Translations under genes and position numbers: made by a program
Shown: in pieces, positions 1 to 8,166 of the stretch
Numbering within the stretch: the first letter of the stretch is position 1
How the letters are laid out: each line of letters starts with the position of its first letter
Source of the DNA: Eubacterium sp.
GTDB taxonomy: Bacteria; Bacillota; Clostridia; Oscillospirales; Acutalibacteraceae
Direction of reading: 5' to 3'
Assembly: GCA_017463985.1 (NCBI GenBank)
Contig: JAFUEH010000010.1
Span: 62,001-126,000, forward strand
DNA length: 64,000 nt
The notes under the pieces: model-generated
Seen by the model: the letters and a program-made list of their open reading frames with translations, nothing else
What the model was told of the DNA's origin: nothing
The model's database searches: none

Positions 1-2
1 CC

Positions 3-635
3 TGGTGGTGCTGTCTGACCTTCTTCTTACTGGGGAGCGGCGCGGCGTCTCAGCTGTTACTGCCAAAGTATGATGTGTATGATTTTGAATTTTGGCTGTT
101 CTTTGGCGTAGCTGTTGCGATCGGCATCGTTTGCGCGGCATTATCAAAATACCTGTTTCGTGTACAGCTCGCCGTCTCCACTTACCTGAGTGTTTTGGCA
201 GCGCTGCCGGCGTTTGTGGCGCAAATAGGAAAGCCGCTTGCCGTGACGGTCAGCGTGGTCGCGTCGCTGGCTTTTGTATTTCTGTTTGTAAAATACCGCT
301 ATCTGATCACGATCGCTACTACCTCCTTTAGCGGCGCCTTTGTTTTTATGGATGTGGCCGACTCAATGGTCGGGATAAAGCTGAAAACCCTGTGGGCGGT
401 GCTGCTTGGCGTGTTTGCGCTCTTTTTCCAAATACTGCTGAACCATGATATGCTGGAGGACACCTATCTTGATGTGCGTAAAAAGGTGATCAAAACCGGA
501 AAGGGAATGGTGCGTGCCGAGGAGGCGATCGCAGCACGTCACCGCCAAGCAGAGGCGCTGCCGGCAGAAGAACAAGCGTCACCTGACGCGTTAACAATAG
601 CGGAACAACAAAATAATGAAGATAAAGCAGAGTAA
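3..635 (+). CDS. Multi-pass membrane protein, 5' end outside window
   Basis: The reading frame is open from base 3 to the stop at 633-635, so the gene begins left of the window. A GTG at 75 is the first possible in-window start, but the residues before it are themselves hydrophobic and continue the same protein, so I treat it as truncated. About five or six membrane helices are visible, followed by a charged Ala/Glu/Gln-rich cytoplasmic tail of roughly 60 residues. I do not recognise the family; a DUF4203-like membrane protein is one weak possibility. A strong terminator overlaps its stop codon, so it is the last gene of its transcript. Confidence 0.7.
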   Translation, partial: WWCCLTFFLLGSGAASQLLLPKYDVYDFEFWLFFGVAVAIGIVCAALSKYLFRVQLAVSTYLSVLAALPAFVAQIGKPLAVTVSVVASLAFVFLFVKYRYLITIATTSFSGAFVFMDVADSMVGIKLKTLWAVLLGVFALFFQILLNHDMLEDTYLDVRKKVIKTGKGMVRAEEAIAARHRQAEALPAEEQASPDALTIAEQQNNEDKAE

Positions 636-656
636 TTCATTCTGCTTTATTTTTTT
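622..656 (+). terminator. Rho-independent terminator overlapping a stop codon
   Basis: A perfect 10-bp stem (622-631 with 641-650) and a 9-nt loop that contains the stop codon of the membrane gene are followed by a run of T. Confidence 0.85.
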
Positions 657-738
657 GCCAGAAAATGTCACATTCTGTCGAACGGCGCATAGCTTGTAAT
701 GTACGGCGCTGTACAAAAAGTTTTAAAGGAGGTAAACA

Positions 739-1827
739 ATGAAGGTTTACAACAATACAACCAATCCGTTTAACGATTGCGGCTGCTCAGGCGGCTGTAT
801 TTCCAACTGTACCTGCGTGCTGACCGGCCCGACAGGACCTACCGGCCCGATGGGGCCAACCGGTCCGCAAGGTGTGCAGGGTATTCAAGGTGTGCAGGGC
901 CCGCTAGGCCCGACCGGCCCACAGGGCATTCCTGGCCCATCCGGCGCTACCGGTCCGACCGGTCCGCAGGGTATTCCCGGTGCTGACGGTGCTGTCGGCC
1001 CAATCGGCCCTACCGGTCCAACCGGTCCTGCCGGTGCTACCGGTGCGACCGGTCCGACTGGTCCACAGGGTCTTCCCGGTTCGATCGGTGCTGTCGGTCC
1101 AACCGGTCCTGTTGGTGCTACTGGTGCGACTGGCCCGACTGGTCCACAGGGTCTTCCCGGTTCGATCGGTGCTGTCGGTCCAACCGGTCCTGTCGGTGCT
1201 ACTGGTGCGACCGGCCCGACTGGTCCACAGGGTCTTCCCGGTTCGATCGGCGCTGTCGGTCCAACCGGTCCTGTCGGTGCTACCGGTGCGACTGGTCCGA
1301 CTGGTCCACAGGGCCTTCCTGGTTCGATCGGTGCTGTCGGTCCAACCGGTCCTGTCGGTGCTACCGGTGCAACTGGCCCAACCGGCCCACAGGGTATTCC
1401 TGGTCCTGATGGCGGTACTGCTACCAACGCTTATGCCAATTACTATGCGATCAATACGGTTGACAATACCGACGCAATCGCCCCTGGTGAGGCTATTGCA
1501 TTTCCGCAAGATGCCGCTGTCAGCAATACGGATATTACCAGACTGACGGACACTACCTTTAATTTGGCTGTTGCCGGCGCCTATTTGGTATCCTTTGTTA
1601 TCAATGTGGCGAACGCGTCAAAGCTTGCGCTTGCTTTGAACGGCGCAACGCTTGCCTATACTGCAACGGAGTTTTCTACCGGCAATACGCAAATCGTCGG
1701 AACGTATGTGGTCGCAACGACGACAGCCAATGCTGTTTTGAGCGTCGTCAATGACAACGACAACAATTTGAATATGGACAATAATCAGACGGGTAACTCT
1801 CAACTGGTCATCATCAGACTAGCATAA
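739..1827 (+). CDS. Collagen-like surface protein (BclA-type)
   Basis: This 362-residue protein has a short Cys-rich head (about residues 14-27), a Gly-X-Y collagen-like region (about 30-228) dominated by GPT and GAT triplets, and a globular C-terminal domain of about 130 residues resembling the C1q/TNF-like trimerisation domain of Bacillus and Clostridium exosporium proteins. Thr-rich triplets are typical O-glycosylation targets. The ribosome binding site AAAGGAGG lies at 725-732. A glycosyltransferase follows after a hairpin, the same arrangement as bclA1-sgtA in C. difficile, so spore-surface or cell-surface display is likely. No signal peptide is visible, as in BclA proteins. I could not identify a convincing sigma-A promoter; a weak dyad TGTAC-N6-GTACA sits at 700-715. 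A sporulation-specific promoter is possible but unproven. Confidence 0.85.
   Translation: MKVYNNTTNPFNDCGCSGGCISNCTCVLTGPTGPTGPMGPTGPQGVQGIQGVQGPLGPTGPQGIPGPSGATGPTGPQGIPGADGAVGPIGPTGPTGPAGATGATGPTGPQGLPGSIGAVGPTGPVGATGATGPTGPQGLPGSIGAVGPTGPVGATGATGPTGPQGLPGSIGAVGPTGPVGATGATGPTGPQGLPGSIGAVGPTGPVGATGATGPTGPQGIPGPDGGTATNAYANYYAINTVDNTDAIAPGEAIAFPQDAAVSNTDITRLTDTTFNLAVAGAYLVSFVINVANASKLALALNGATLAYTATEFSTGNTQIVGTYVVATTTANAVLSVVNDNDNNLNMDNNQTGNSQLVIIRLA
1066..1389 (+). repeat. Four tandem 81-bp collagen repeats
   Basis: Four nearly identical 81-bp units begin at 1066, 1147, 1228 and 1309. Each encodes 27 residues (nine Gly-X-Y triplets, including LPGSIGAV). Only scattered third-position changes separate them, so the expansion looks recent and the copy number may vary between strains. 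Confidence 0.9.
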
Positions 1828-1832
1828 AAATG

Positions 1833-1857
1833 CAGGCGGCTTTGCGCCGCCTGTTCT
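1833..1857 (+). terminator. GC-rich hairpin after collagen-like gene
   Basis: An 8-bp stem (1833-1840 with 1846-1853) has a 5-nt loop and only a weak T tract (TTCT). It probably terminates partially or protects mRNA, leaving some read-through into the glycosyltransferase. Confidence 0.5.
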
Positions 1858-1872
1858 CATGGAGCTGACAGT

Positions 1873-2973
1873 ATGAAGCAATTAAAGGTGATCGTCTATG
1901 CGATCTGTAAAAATGAAGAAAAATTTGTGAAACGGTGGATGGCGTCCATGCGCGAGGCGGACGCAGTTTATGTGGCGGATACCGGCTCAGAGGACAATAC
2001 GGTTGCACTGCTGCGCCAAGCAGGCGCAGTCGTCAATGAAATCAACGTAACGCCGTGGCGCTTTGACACAGCGCGGAATCAGTCGTTGTCCTTTGTGCCG
2101 GAGGACGCTGATATATGCGTTTGCACCGATTTAGACGAAGTGTTAGAGCCGGGCTGGCGGAAAGCGCTGGAGGCTGCTTGGCAACCGGGGCTTACCACGC
2201 GCGCACGCTATCATTATACGTGGTCGTTTACACAGGAAGGAAAGCCTGACGTGTACTTTCTGCTGGATAAGGTGCATATACGCTGCGGTTACCGTTGGAC
2301 CCATCCGGTGCACGAGGTGCTTACCTATCAGAACGGGGCAGAGCATTATACGGATGTACCGGGAATGCAGCTAAATCATTATCCAGATCACGAAAAGTCA
2401 CGGGCACAATATCTTCCGCTGCTGGAATTATCCGTTAAGGAGCAGCCTGACGACGACAGAAACCGTCATTACCTCGGCAGGGAATACCTGTATTACGGTG
2501 AGTGGGATAAATGTATCGCGACGCTGCAGCAGCATTTGGCTATGCCGCGTGCTGTCTGGCGCGATGAGCGTGCTGCTTCTATGCGCTACATTGCCCGCGC
2601 CTTTCGGGAAAAGGGAGAGCTGACAGCAGCACAAGGCTGGTATTACCGCGCCATCGCGGAAGCACCCTATCTGCGCGAGGGCTACGCAGAGCAGGCGATA
2701 TTGGCCTATCATCAGGGGAACGACGCGTTAACGGTAGCCATGGTGAGCGAAGCGTTGAAAATCACGAAGCAGCCTGTGAGCTATATCAGCGAGGGCTTCT
2801 GTTATGACAGTACGCTGTATGACATCGGTTCTGTCTGTGCCGCTCGTCTTGGGATGATGCGTCAGGCCGCAGAATGGGGCGAACAAGCGCTGCGGCTGGC
2901 ACCGCAGGATGCGCGCATTCGGGATAATGTGAAGTTTTTTTATAAAATGCTTGAAAACCTACCAAAATTGTAG
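1873..2973 (+). CDS. Family 2 glycosyltransferase with TPR-like tail
   Basis: The 366-residue protein starts with a GT-A nucleotide-sugar binding fold: an Ile/Val-rich strand, then CKNEE, the DTGSEDNT loop, and the DLDE metal-binding motif near residue 80. From about residue 190 the sequence becomes helical repeats with TPR character (patterns such as YLGREYLYYGEWDKC). This architecture matches SgtA-like enzymes encoded beside bclA genes, which glycosylate collagen-like proteins. The gene starts 45 bp after the collagen-like gene, separated by a hairpin without a strong T run, so partial co-transcription is plausible. The protein is cytoplasmic with no membrane segment. The donor sugar cannot be read from sequence. 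Its last codons carry the promoter of the next gene. Confidence 0.85.
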   Translation: MKQLKVIVYAICKNEEKFVKRWMASMREADAVYVADTGSEDNTVALLRQAGAVVNEINVTPWRFDTARNQSLSFVPEDADICVCTDLDEVLEPGWRKALEAAWQPGLTTRARYHYTWSFTQEGKPDVYFLLDKVHIRCGYRWTHPVHEVLTYQNGAEHYTDVPGMQLNHYPDHEKSRAQYLPLLELSVKEQPDDDRNRHYLGREYLYYGEWDKCIATLQQHLAMPRAVWRDERAASMRYIARAFREKGELTAAQGWYYRAIAEAPYLREGYAEQAILAYHQGNDALTVAMVSEALKITKQPVSYISEGFCYDSTLYDIGSVCAARLGMMRQAAEWGEQALRLAPQDARIRDNVKFFYKMLENLPKL

Positions 2974-2979
2974 TATATT
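2951..2979 (+). promoter_or_regulatory. Sigma-A promoter inside end of glycosyltransferase
   Basis: TTGAAA (2951-2956), a 17-bp spacer and TATATT (2974-2979). The -10 box begins directly after the glycosyltransferase stop codon. It drives the Rrf2 regulator. Confidence 0.8.
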
Positions 2980-3017
2980 GTATCTGTAGACAATGACAGT
3001 AACAAAGGACTGATAAA

Positions 3018-3455
3018 ATGAAGATATCTACAAAAGGGAGATATGCGCTGCGTATGCTGCTGGATTTAGCGGAGCATCAGGAGGACGGCTTTGTCTCGCT
3101 GAAGGACATCGCCGCCCGTCAGGAAATCTCAAAAAAATACCTGGAGCAGATCGTTGCCATGCTCAATAGACCTGACTTTTTAAGAACTAACCGCGGTTAT
3201 CAGGGCGGCTATCGCTTAGCAAAGCCGGCCAGTGAATACACGGTTGGCGATATTCTCAGAATCACGGAAGGCGGTCTGACGCCGGTTACCTGCCTTGAAA
3301 ACGATGCGGTGCACTGCGATAAAGCAGATTCCTGCGCAACTTTGCCGATCTGGCAGGGACTGAGCAGGGTGATCAATGAGTATTTGGATTCTATTACACT
3401 GCAGGATATTTTAGACGAGCAACGGGCAAAATATTCTTATGATTACGTTATTTAA
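3018..3455 (+). CDS. Rrf2-family transcriptional regulator
   Basis: The 145-residue protein begins with the MKISTKGRYALR signature of the Rrf2 family (IscR, CymR). A winged helix-turn-helix occupies about residues 1-80. Three cysteines follow at 92, 100 and 106, close to the IscR pattern that binds an Fe-S cluster, so it may sense iron-sulfur or redox status; CymR-like proteins act instead in cysteine metabolism. No isc/suf or cysteine genes are beside it, so the target regulon is not visible here. It has its own promoter at 2951-2979. Confidence 0.85.
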   Translation: MKISTKGRYALRMLLDLAEHQEDGFVSLKDIAARQEISKKYLEQIVAMLNRPDFLRTNRGYQGGYRLAKPASEYTVGDILRITEGGLTPVTCLENDAVHCDKADSCATLPIWQGLSRVINEYLDSITLQDILDEQRAKYSYDYVI

Positions 3456-3460
3456 AACAT

Positions 3461-3482
3461 GGGCGGAGTGTTCCGCCCGTTT
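3461..3482 (+). terminator. Hairpin after Rrf2 gene
   Basis: A 7-bp GC-rich stem (3461-3467 with 3472-3478) has a 4-nt loop and only GTTTG after it. It is a weak terminator that probably allows read-through to the peptidase gene. Confidence 0.5.
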
Positions 3483-3501
3483 GCATTAAGGAGAGATGGC
3501 A

Positions 3502-4617
3502 ATGGTCAATACGGAAAGAATTTTAGAGAACTTTAAAGCGATGGTAGCACTGGACAGCCCGTCGCTGGATGAACGGCTGGTATGCGAGTACATAAAGCGC
3601 TATTTGGCCGACCTCGGCATTACTTGTACGGAGGATAACGCCGGCGAGGCGATCCACGGTACTACTGGTAACCTGTATGCTTTCGTTGACGGCGAGGTTC
3701 CGGCAGCGCCGCTGGTTTTTTCCGCTCATACGGATACGGTGGAGCCGTCTCACGGTAAAACGGCGATCGTACACGAGGACGGCACCATCACATCTGACGG
3801 TACGACTGTCCTTGGCTCGGACGATTTAGCCGGCGTGGTGGCTATCTTGGAAGCAATCACACAGATCAAGGAGAATAATCTGCCGCACCGTCCGTTGGAA
3901 TTACTGTTTACGGTGTGCGAGGAAAGCCACTGCGGCGGCGTTTCGTTCTTTGATTTTGACAGCCTGAAGTCTAAGCAGGCGTATGTGTTCGACATGGACG
4001 GCGATGTCGGTTCTGCCGCTTCCTCTGCACCGACGATCCTGACCTATCAGGTGCATTTTCACGGTAAGGCCGCTCATGCAGGCTTTGACGCTGATAACGG
4101 TATTCATGCGATCAAGGCAGCAGCAAAAGCGGTAACACTGATTCCGTGCGGTAATATTGACCGCGGCGTTACGGCCAACGTCGGTATCATCAGCGGCGGC
4201 AAGGCTACGAATGTTGTACCGGATCTGTGTACGATCACCGGCGAGATCAGAAGCTTTGATAACAGCAAGGTACAGGAAAAACTGCAACAGGTGCTGGATA
4301 TCTGCAAAGCCTGTGCCGAGGAAATCGGCGCGACTGTCGAAAGCAGCCATGAGATCGCAGTGACCGCATTCAATACACCGGACGATACCGAGGTAGTGCA
4401 GCGCTTTAAGGCGTGCTGCAAAGAGCTTGGCATGAGCGGCGACACGTATCCCACCTTTGGCGGTTCTGATAATAACGTATTGGCGGCGCACGGTGTGGAA
4501 GGTATTGTGGTGGCAACCGCTATGAATAACTGCCATTCCGTGACGGAGTTCACCTCTTTAAAAGGCCTGACGGATGCCGCAGAGCTGGCATTAAAACTGA
4601 TGCTTTCAAAGGATTAA
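3502..4617 (+). CDS. M20-family (PepT-like) metallopeptidase
   Basis: A cytoplasmic di-zinc aminopeptidase of 371 residues. The metal and catalytic motifs are visible: SAHTDTVEP (His76/Asp78), LGSDDLAGV, and CEESHCGG with the catalytic Glu. A central dimerisation domain (about 175-290) contains the HFHGKAAHAG motif, and FGGSDNN lies near the C terminus. The arrangement fits PepT-like proteins that trim tripeptides, but M20 substrate specificity is hard to predict. I chose ATG 3502 over ATG 3496 because the AAGGAG at 3488-3493 is only 2 nt from 3496 but 8 nt from 3502. The C39-like gene follows 8 bp downstream, so they are probably one operon. Confidence 0.85.
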   Translation: MVNTERILENFKAMVALDSPSLDERLVCEYIKRYLADLGITCTEDNAGEAIHGTTGNLYAFVDGEVPAAPLVFSAHTDTVEPSHGKTAIVHEDGTITSDGTTVLGSDDLAGVVAILEAITQIKENNLPHRPLELLFTVCEESHCGGVSFFDFDSLKSKQAYVFDMDGDVGSAASSAPTILTYQVHFHGKAAHAGFDADNGIHAIKAAAKAVTLIPCGNIDRGVTANVGIISGGKATNVVPDLCTITGEIRSFDNSKVQEKLQQVLDICKACAEEIGATVESSHEIAVTAFNTPDDTEVVQRFKACCKELGMSGDTYPTFGGSDNNVLAAHGVEGIVVATAMNNCHSVTEFTSLKGLTDAAELALKLMLSKD

Positions 4618-4625
4618 CGACTGCT

Positions 4626-5246
4626 ATGAAAAATCCGCTTCACTATCAGCTATCTGAATATGACTGCGGCCCTACGTCGGTACTTAACGCGGTGAATTAT
4701 CTGTTTGAACGTGAGCAGATTCCGCCGGAGATCGTCAGAAACGTGATGCTGTATTGTCTGGACTGCCATGGACTTGACGGCACGGCCGGCAAGCTCGGCA
4801 CCTCGACTTCTGCTATGATGTTTCTTTCCAACTGGCTGGATAACTTCGGCAAGGTGGGTCTGTTACCGCTTGCTTCCCAGTATCTCAGCGGTGAGACGGT
4901 CTATATCGGTCCGTCCGGCTCCATCAACGACGCCCTGCAGCGCAACGGCGCTGCGGTAGTGCGTGTGTTTACCGATGAATGGCACTATATTTTGCTGACC
5001 GGACTCGATGGCGATCGGGTCTATGCCTTTGACCCGTATTACCAGATAGAGCCTTATACACAGCCGGATATCCTGACCGTGGACGATCAGCCGTTTCGCT
5101 ATAATCGGATCATTCCGGCGTCATATCTGAACAGTACAGCAGAAAGTCTGTATGCCTTGGCAACGCCGGAAACACGCGAAGCAGTGATCCTTTTTAATGA
5201 AGAAACAAAGATCACCGCCGAGGATACAGTGGAATATTTTATTTGA
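4626..5246 (+). CDS. C39-like papain-fold protein
   Basis: A 206-residue protein with the catalytic layout of C39-like cysteine peptidases: Cys14 in YDCGPTS, His120 in EWHYILLTG and Asp136 in FDPYYQ. There is no signal peptide and no attached ABC transporter, so it differs from bacteriocin-processing C39 exporters. It follows the M20 peptidase with 8 bp between, suggesting a joint role in intracellular peptide breakdown or modification. It could instead be an amidase or acyltransferase of the same fold. A terminator follows at 5302-5333. Confidence 0.7.
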   Translation: MKNPLHYQLSEYDCGPTSVLNAVNYLFEREQIPPEIVRNVMLYCLDCHGLDGTAGKLGTSTSAMMFLSNWLDNFGKVGLLPLASQYLSGETVYIGPSGSINDALQRNGAAVVRVFTDEWHYILLTGLDGDRVYAFDPYYQIEPYTQPDILTVDDQPFRYNRIIPASYLNSTAESLYALATPETREAVILFNEETKITAEDTVEYFI

Positions 5247-5275
5247 TAAATAAGGTGCAAAGTGTATAAAATCAG

Positions 5276-5304
5276 TTGAAAATCGGAAATGATTATGCGA
5301 TAAT
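5276..5304 (+). promoter_or_regulatory. Sigma-A promoter overlapping a terminator
   Basis: TTGAAA (5276-5281), a 17-bp spacer and GATAAT (5299-5304). The -10 overlaps the left arm of the upstream terminator, so a transcript from this promoter starts near the hairpin loop and cannot refold the terminator. Confidence 0.65.
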
Positions 5305-5333
5305 AGAGGCGTAGGAATATGCCTCTATTTTTT
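5302..5333 (+). terminator. Rho-independent terminator
   Basis: A 9-bp stem (5302-5310 with 5321-5329) has a 10-nt loop and is followed by T6. It ends the M20/C39 transcript. Confidence 0.8.
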
Positions 5334-5350
5334 ATGAAAGGATGAACGGC

Positions 5351-6376
5351 ATGAGGAACCACGAGGTGACAGAGGTCCATAAGCTTTTGGATGAACAGGG
5401 CAGATTGACGGAACCCGGCTGGAGCAGACGGTTAGTACAGCTGTATGACCGGCGGGATATTAAAAAACGAAAAACACGTATTAAGGAATGGGATTATTAC
5501 TATATTCTATCCAACAAGCATCAATTTTGCCTGTGCTTGACGGTATCTGATCTTGGTTATATCGGTATGAACAGCGTCAGCTTTGTGGATTTAGCGGCGG
5601 CGAAAGAAAAAACGGAGTCGGTGCTGGTGCCGTTCCCGATGGGCAGCTTTTGTATGCCCTCTACAACGGCAGCCGGCGATGTGCTGTATGGCACGAAAAA
5701 GCTGGCGATGGAGTTTGCTCATTCTCCGAAGGGGAGAGTCCTGCGCGTGAATTATCCCTCCTTTGACGGCGGCAAGGGGCTTCGCTGTAATATCCTGCTG
5801 AGCGAGGAGCCGGACGAATCGATGGTGATCGCTACGCCGTGGGACAGCGATCCAAAGGCCTTTTACTATAATCAAAAAATTAATTGTATGCGCGCCAGCG
5901 GCAAAGTGCAGTACGGCGATACGACCTACGAGCTTGATCCGTCGACGGATTTCGGCGGGCTGGACTGGGGCCGCGGTGTTTGGACCTACGATAATTATTG
6001 GTATTGGGGCTCCGGCTCCGGACAGGTGGACGGTGTGCCGTTCGGCTTTAACATCGGTTACGGTTTCGGCAACACGAGCGCTGCGAGTGAAAATGTGCTG
6101 TTCTATGACGGAAAGGTGCATAAGCTGGATGACATCCAGTTTCATATCAGTTCTAACTATACCGATCCCTGGACCTTTACCTCCAGTGACGGTCGGTTTG
6201 AAATGGCGTTTGTGCCGATCATTGACCGTGCGGCAAAGATCGATCTGAAGGCAATCATTACCGATCAGCATCAGGTATTCGGGAAAATGAGCGGTACGGC
6301 GGTGCTTGACGACGGCACAAGGATCGAAATCAGGGATTTTCTCTGCTTTGCAGAAGAGGTTCATAATAAATATTAA
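5351..6376 (+). CDS. DUF2804 family protein
   Basis: This 341-residue protein shows the hallmarks of DUF2804: a Tyr/Trp-rich beta-structure, the LDWGRGVWTY motif near residue 206, and a following GFNIGYGFG segment. The family resembles lipocalin/AttH-like beta-barrels and has no assigned function. There is no signal peptide or membrane segment. I chose ATG 5351 rather than 5342 because the GAAAGG at 5336-5341 abuts 5342 but is well spaced for 5351. The next gene, 31 bp downstream, may be co-transcribed. Confidence 0.75.
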   Translation: MRNHEVTEVHKLLDEQGRLTEPGWSRRLVQLYDRRDIKKRKTRIKEWDYYYILSNKHQFCLCLTVSDLGYIGMNSVSFVDLAAAKEKTESVLVPFPMGSFCMPSTTAAGDVLYGTKKLAMEFAHSPKGRVLRVNYPSFDGGKGLRCNILLSEEPDESMVIATPWDSDPKAFYYNQKINCMRASGKVQYGDTTYELDPSTDFGGLDWGRGVWTYDNYWYWGSGSGQVDGVPFGFNIGYGFGNTSAASENVLFYDGKVHKLDDIQFHISSNYTDPWTFTSSDGRFEMAFVPIIDRAAKIDLKAIITDQHQVFGKMSGTAVLDDGTRIEIRDFLCFAEEVHNKY

Positions 6377-6407
6377 TAAATTTTGATGAAAAAGGAGTGT
6401 ATGAATA

Positions 6408-7043
6408 ATGTATTATAATTCTGCTTTTACGGCGCTGGTTATCATCGGTGTTGTGACAACGTTATTATCGATCGGAGCAAGAGTGCTCTTTATGCTGGCG
6501 GTCGGTTCTGACGCCAAAGGAAGAGGCACTGCCAAGCGCGGTGCGTGGATGGCGCTGACCTTTTTCTTTCCGTATGCTGCGATTGTATATGCGTGTGTGA
6601 GAAAGAGCTTGCCAAAGGGCGTTCCGCAGCTTTGTAACAAATGCGGCGCAACCGTGATGACCGGCGTAGAATGCCCGACCTGCGGCAGCGGTGACCTGCT
6701 GCCGATGACGGCAAAGACGCCGGAGCAGCAGAAGAAAACAACGAAGGGTCTTTTGATCGGTGCCGCGGTTGCCTATTGTCTGTCGGCAGTGCTGGTGGTT
6801 GTTGTGAACATCCTGTCCTTTGCTACCGTGCTGAGCTCCGGTTTGGACGATCTGGAGGACTTCTTTGACGGCGGCTACGGCTATTACGACGATTATGATC
6901 TCTACGATTATGACGATTTCTTTGACCATTTTGATGATGATTATGATTATGATTACGATTATGACTATGATTATGATTGGGACGATGACTGGGATTATGA
7001 CGACGGTTGGGATTACGACTATGGATATGATAATTACGGATAA
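6408..7043 (+). CDS. Zinc-ribbon membrane protein with Asp/Tyr tail
   Basis: In order, the 211-residue protein has an N-terminal membrane helix (about 5-35), a second hydrophobic segment (about 46-65), a CNKCG...CPTCG zinc ribbon (about 77-97), a third membrane helix (about 113-140), and a C-terminal tail of about 65 residues made almost only of Asp, Tyr, Phe, Trp and Gly. The tail is strongly acidic and aromatic, with a (GATTAT)n-like stretch. The next gene is a clear paralog with the same order of parts. I know of no function; metal binding, phase separation or a surface-charge role are speculation. The ribosome binding site AAAGGAG precedes ATG 6408. Confidence 0.75.
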   Translation: MYYNSAFTALVIIGVVTTLLSIGARVLFMLAVGSDAKGRGTAKRGAWMALTFFFPYAAIVYACVRKSLPKGVPQLCNKCGATVMTGVECPTCGSGDLLPMTAKTPEQQKKTTKGLLIGAAVAYCLSAVLVVVVNILSFATVLSSGLDDLEDFFDGGYGYYDDYDLYDYDDFFDHFDDDYDYDYDYDYDYDWDDDWDYDDGWDYDYGYDNYG

Positions 7044-7092
7044 ATCGCGATAGCTTGCTTGCTTGATTGTCTGCCCAAATGATAGAAATCGG

Positions 7093-7120
7093 AACGGCCG
7101 GCAGCACTGCCGACCGTTTT
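7093..7120 (+). terminator. Hairpin between the two paralogs
   Basis: A ten-pair stem with one internal mismatch (7093-7103 with 7108-7118), a 4-nt loop and T4 afterwards. It is a moderate terminator or attenuator. Confidence 0.5.
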
Positions 7121-7143
7121 GTTATGAAAAGAGGAATGAGATT

Positions 7144-8022
7144 ATGGCTTTCAGTCCACGGTTTGCCATTTTGATAATTATTATCACATTATTGCTGGTG
7201 CTTGCGCCGCGTCTGCTGCTGATGCTGGCGGTCGGCGCGGATGCCAAGGGGAGAGGAAACGCCATGCGCGGCGGTTGGATGGCGCTGGCGTTCTTACTGC
7301 CGTACAGCGCCGTTGTGTATGCCTGCGTTTGTAAATGCCTGCCGAAGGGTGTAGTGCAGCACTGTGATCACTGCGGTGCGGCGCTTGCTGCAAAGCAGGT
7401 TGAATGTCCTGCTTGCGGTAGCGGCAAGCTGCTGCCGGAGACAGGTATTTCCCCGGAAAAAGCACAGAAAAAGACAAGACGCTGTCTGCTGGCGGCCGCT
7501 ATTACCTGGGCGTTGTCCTCCGTTGCGGTTACCGCTTGCTTTTTGTTGATGATGGCCGGCAGCTTTGCAATGCTGGACATGGTTCCGAATGATCTCTTTG
7601 GGGATTACCTCCCGAACGATTACAGTTATTTCAGTCAAAACGAAACCGGAGGCGATTACGGTACGATCAGCTTTTATGAAGGCGAGGATACTACCGTTGC
7701 CGCAGAGGAGCCGACCACAGCACCACCCGAAAGCACCACCAACAGCAGTAATAGCAGCGGTAATAATAGCAGCAGCGGCGGTTCGCAGTATTACTACTAC
7801 GACGACAGTGATGATTATGATTACGATTACGATGATGATTATTACTATTATTATGACGACTGGGACGATGACGACTGGGACGACGATGACGACTGGTATT
7901 ACTACGACGATGACGATGACTGGTATTATGATGATGACGATTGGGATGACGACGACTGGGATTATTATTACGACGACGATGACTGGGACAGCTGGGATGA
8001 TGATTGGGACGATTGGGACTAA
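7144..8022 (+). CDS. Zinc-ribbon membrane protein with long Asp/Trp/Tyr tail
   Basis: This 292-residue paralog of the preceding gene shares the helix pair with the LMLAVGADAKGRG motif, the CDHCG...CPACG zinc ribbon (about 79-101) and the third helix (about 120-147). After a Ser/Thr/Asn linker (about 190-218), a tail of about 70 residues consists almost only of Asp, Tyr and Trp, with recurring DDDDW and YYYDD blocks. I chose ATG 7144: GAGG sits 10 nt upstream, and the longer frame from 7063 would run through the intergenic hairpin. The membrane topology probably places the tail and the zinc ribbon on opposite sides. Function unknown. Confidence 0.75.
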   Translation: MAFSPRFAILIIIITLLLVLAPRLLLMLAVGADAKGRGNAMRGGWMALAFLLPYSAVVYACVCKCLPKGVVQHCDHCGAALAAKQVECPACGSGKLLPETGISPEKAQKKTRRCLLAAAITWALSSVAVTACFLLMMAGSFAMLDMVPNDLFGDYLPNDYSYFSQNETGGDYGTISFYEGEDTTVAAEEPTTAPPESTTNSSNSSGNNSSSGGSQYYYYDDSDDYDYDYDDDYYYYYDDWDDDDWDDDDDWYYYDDDDDWYYDDDDWDDDDWDYYYDDDDWDSWDDDWDDWD

Positions 8023-8078
8023 TCTGCGTTGTTTATACTTATTTAATAATCTGTTTGGGCAAAATATCTAAAAATATC

Positions 8079-8107
8079 TTGTAATCATACGGTGTTTCTG
8101 TTAAAAT
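8079..8107 (+). promoter_or_regulatory. Sigma-A promoter of GPH transporter
   Basis: TTGTAA (8079-8084), a 17-bp spacer and TAAAAT (8102-8107). Confidence 0.7.
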
Positions 8108-8120
8108 AGATTTATTAAGA

Positions 8121-8143
8121 ATTAATTAATCCAATTAATTAAT
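8121..8143. repeat. Duplicated palindrome in transporter leader
   Basis: The palindromic word ATTAATTAAT occurs twice (8121-8130 and 8134-8143), separated by CCA, between the -10 and the ribosome binding site. It is a candidate operator for a sugar-responsive repressor. Confidence 0.5.
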
Positions 8144-8166
8144 TTGTAAAGAAAAGGAGAAATTGT

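Noticed and set aside
885-1509. Two long minus-strand frames (180 and 201 residues) opposite the collagen-like gene
   Set aside because: They are shadows of the repetitive Gly-X-Y coding sequence; composition is Pro/Gly or Thr/Arg repeats and there is no ribosome binding site.
6936-6980. GATTAT repeat tract as a CRISPR or microsatellite element
   Set aside because: It lies in frame within the acidic tail of a membrane protein; there are no spacers.
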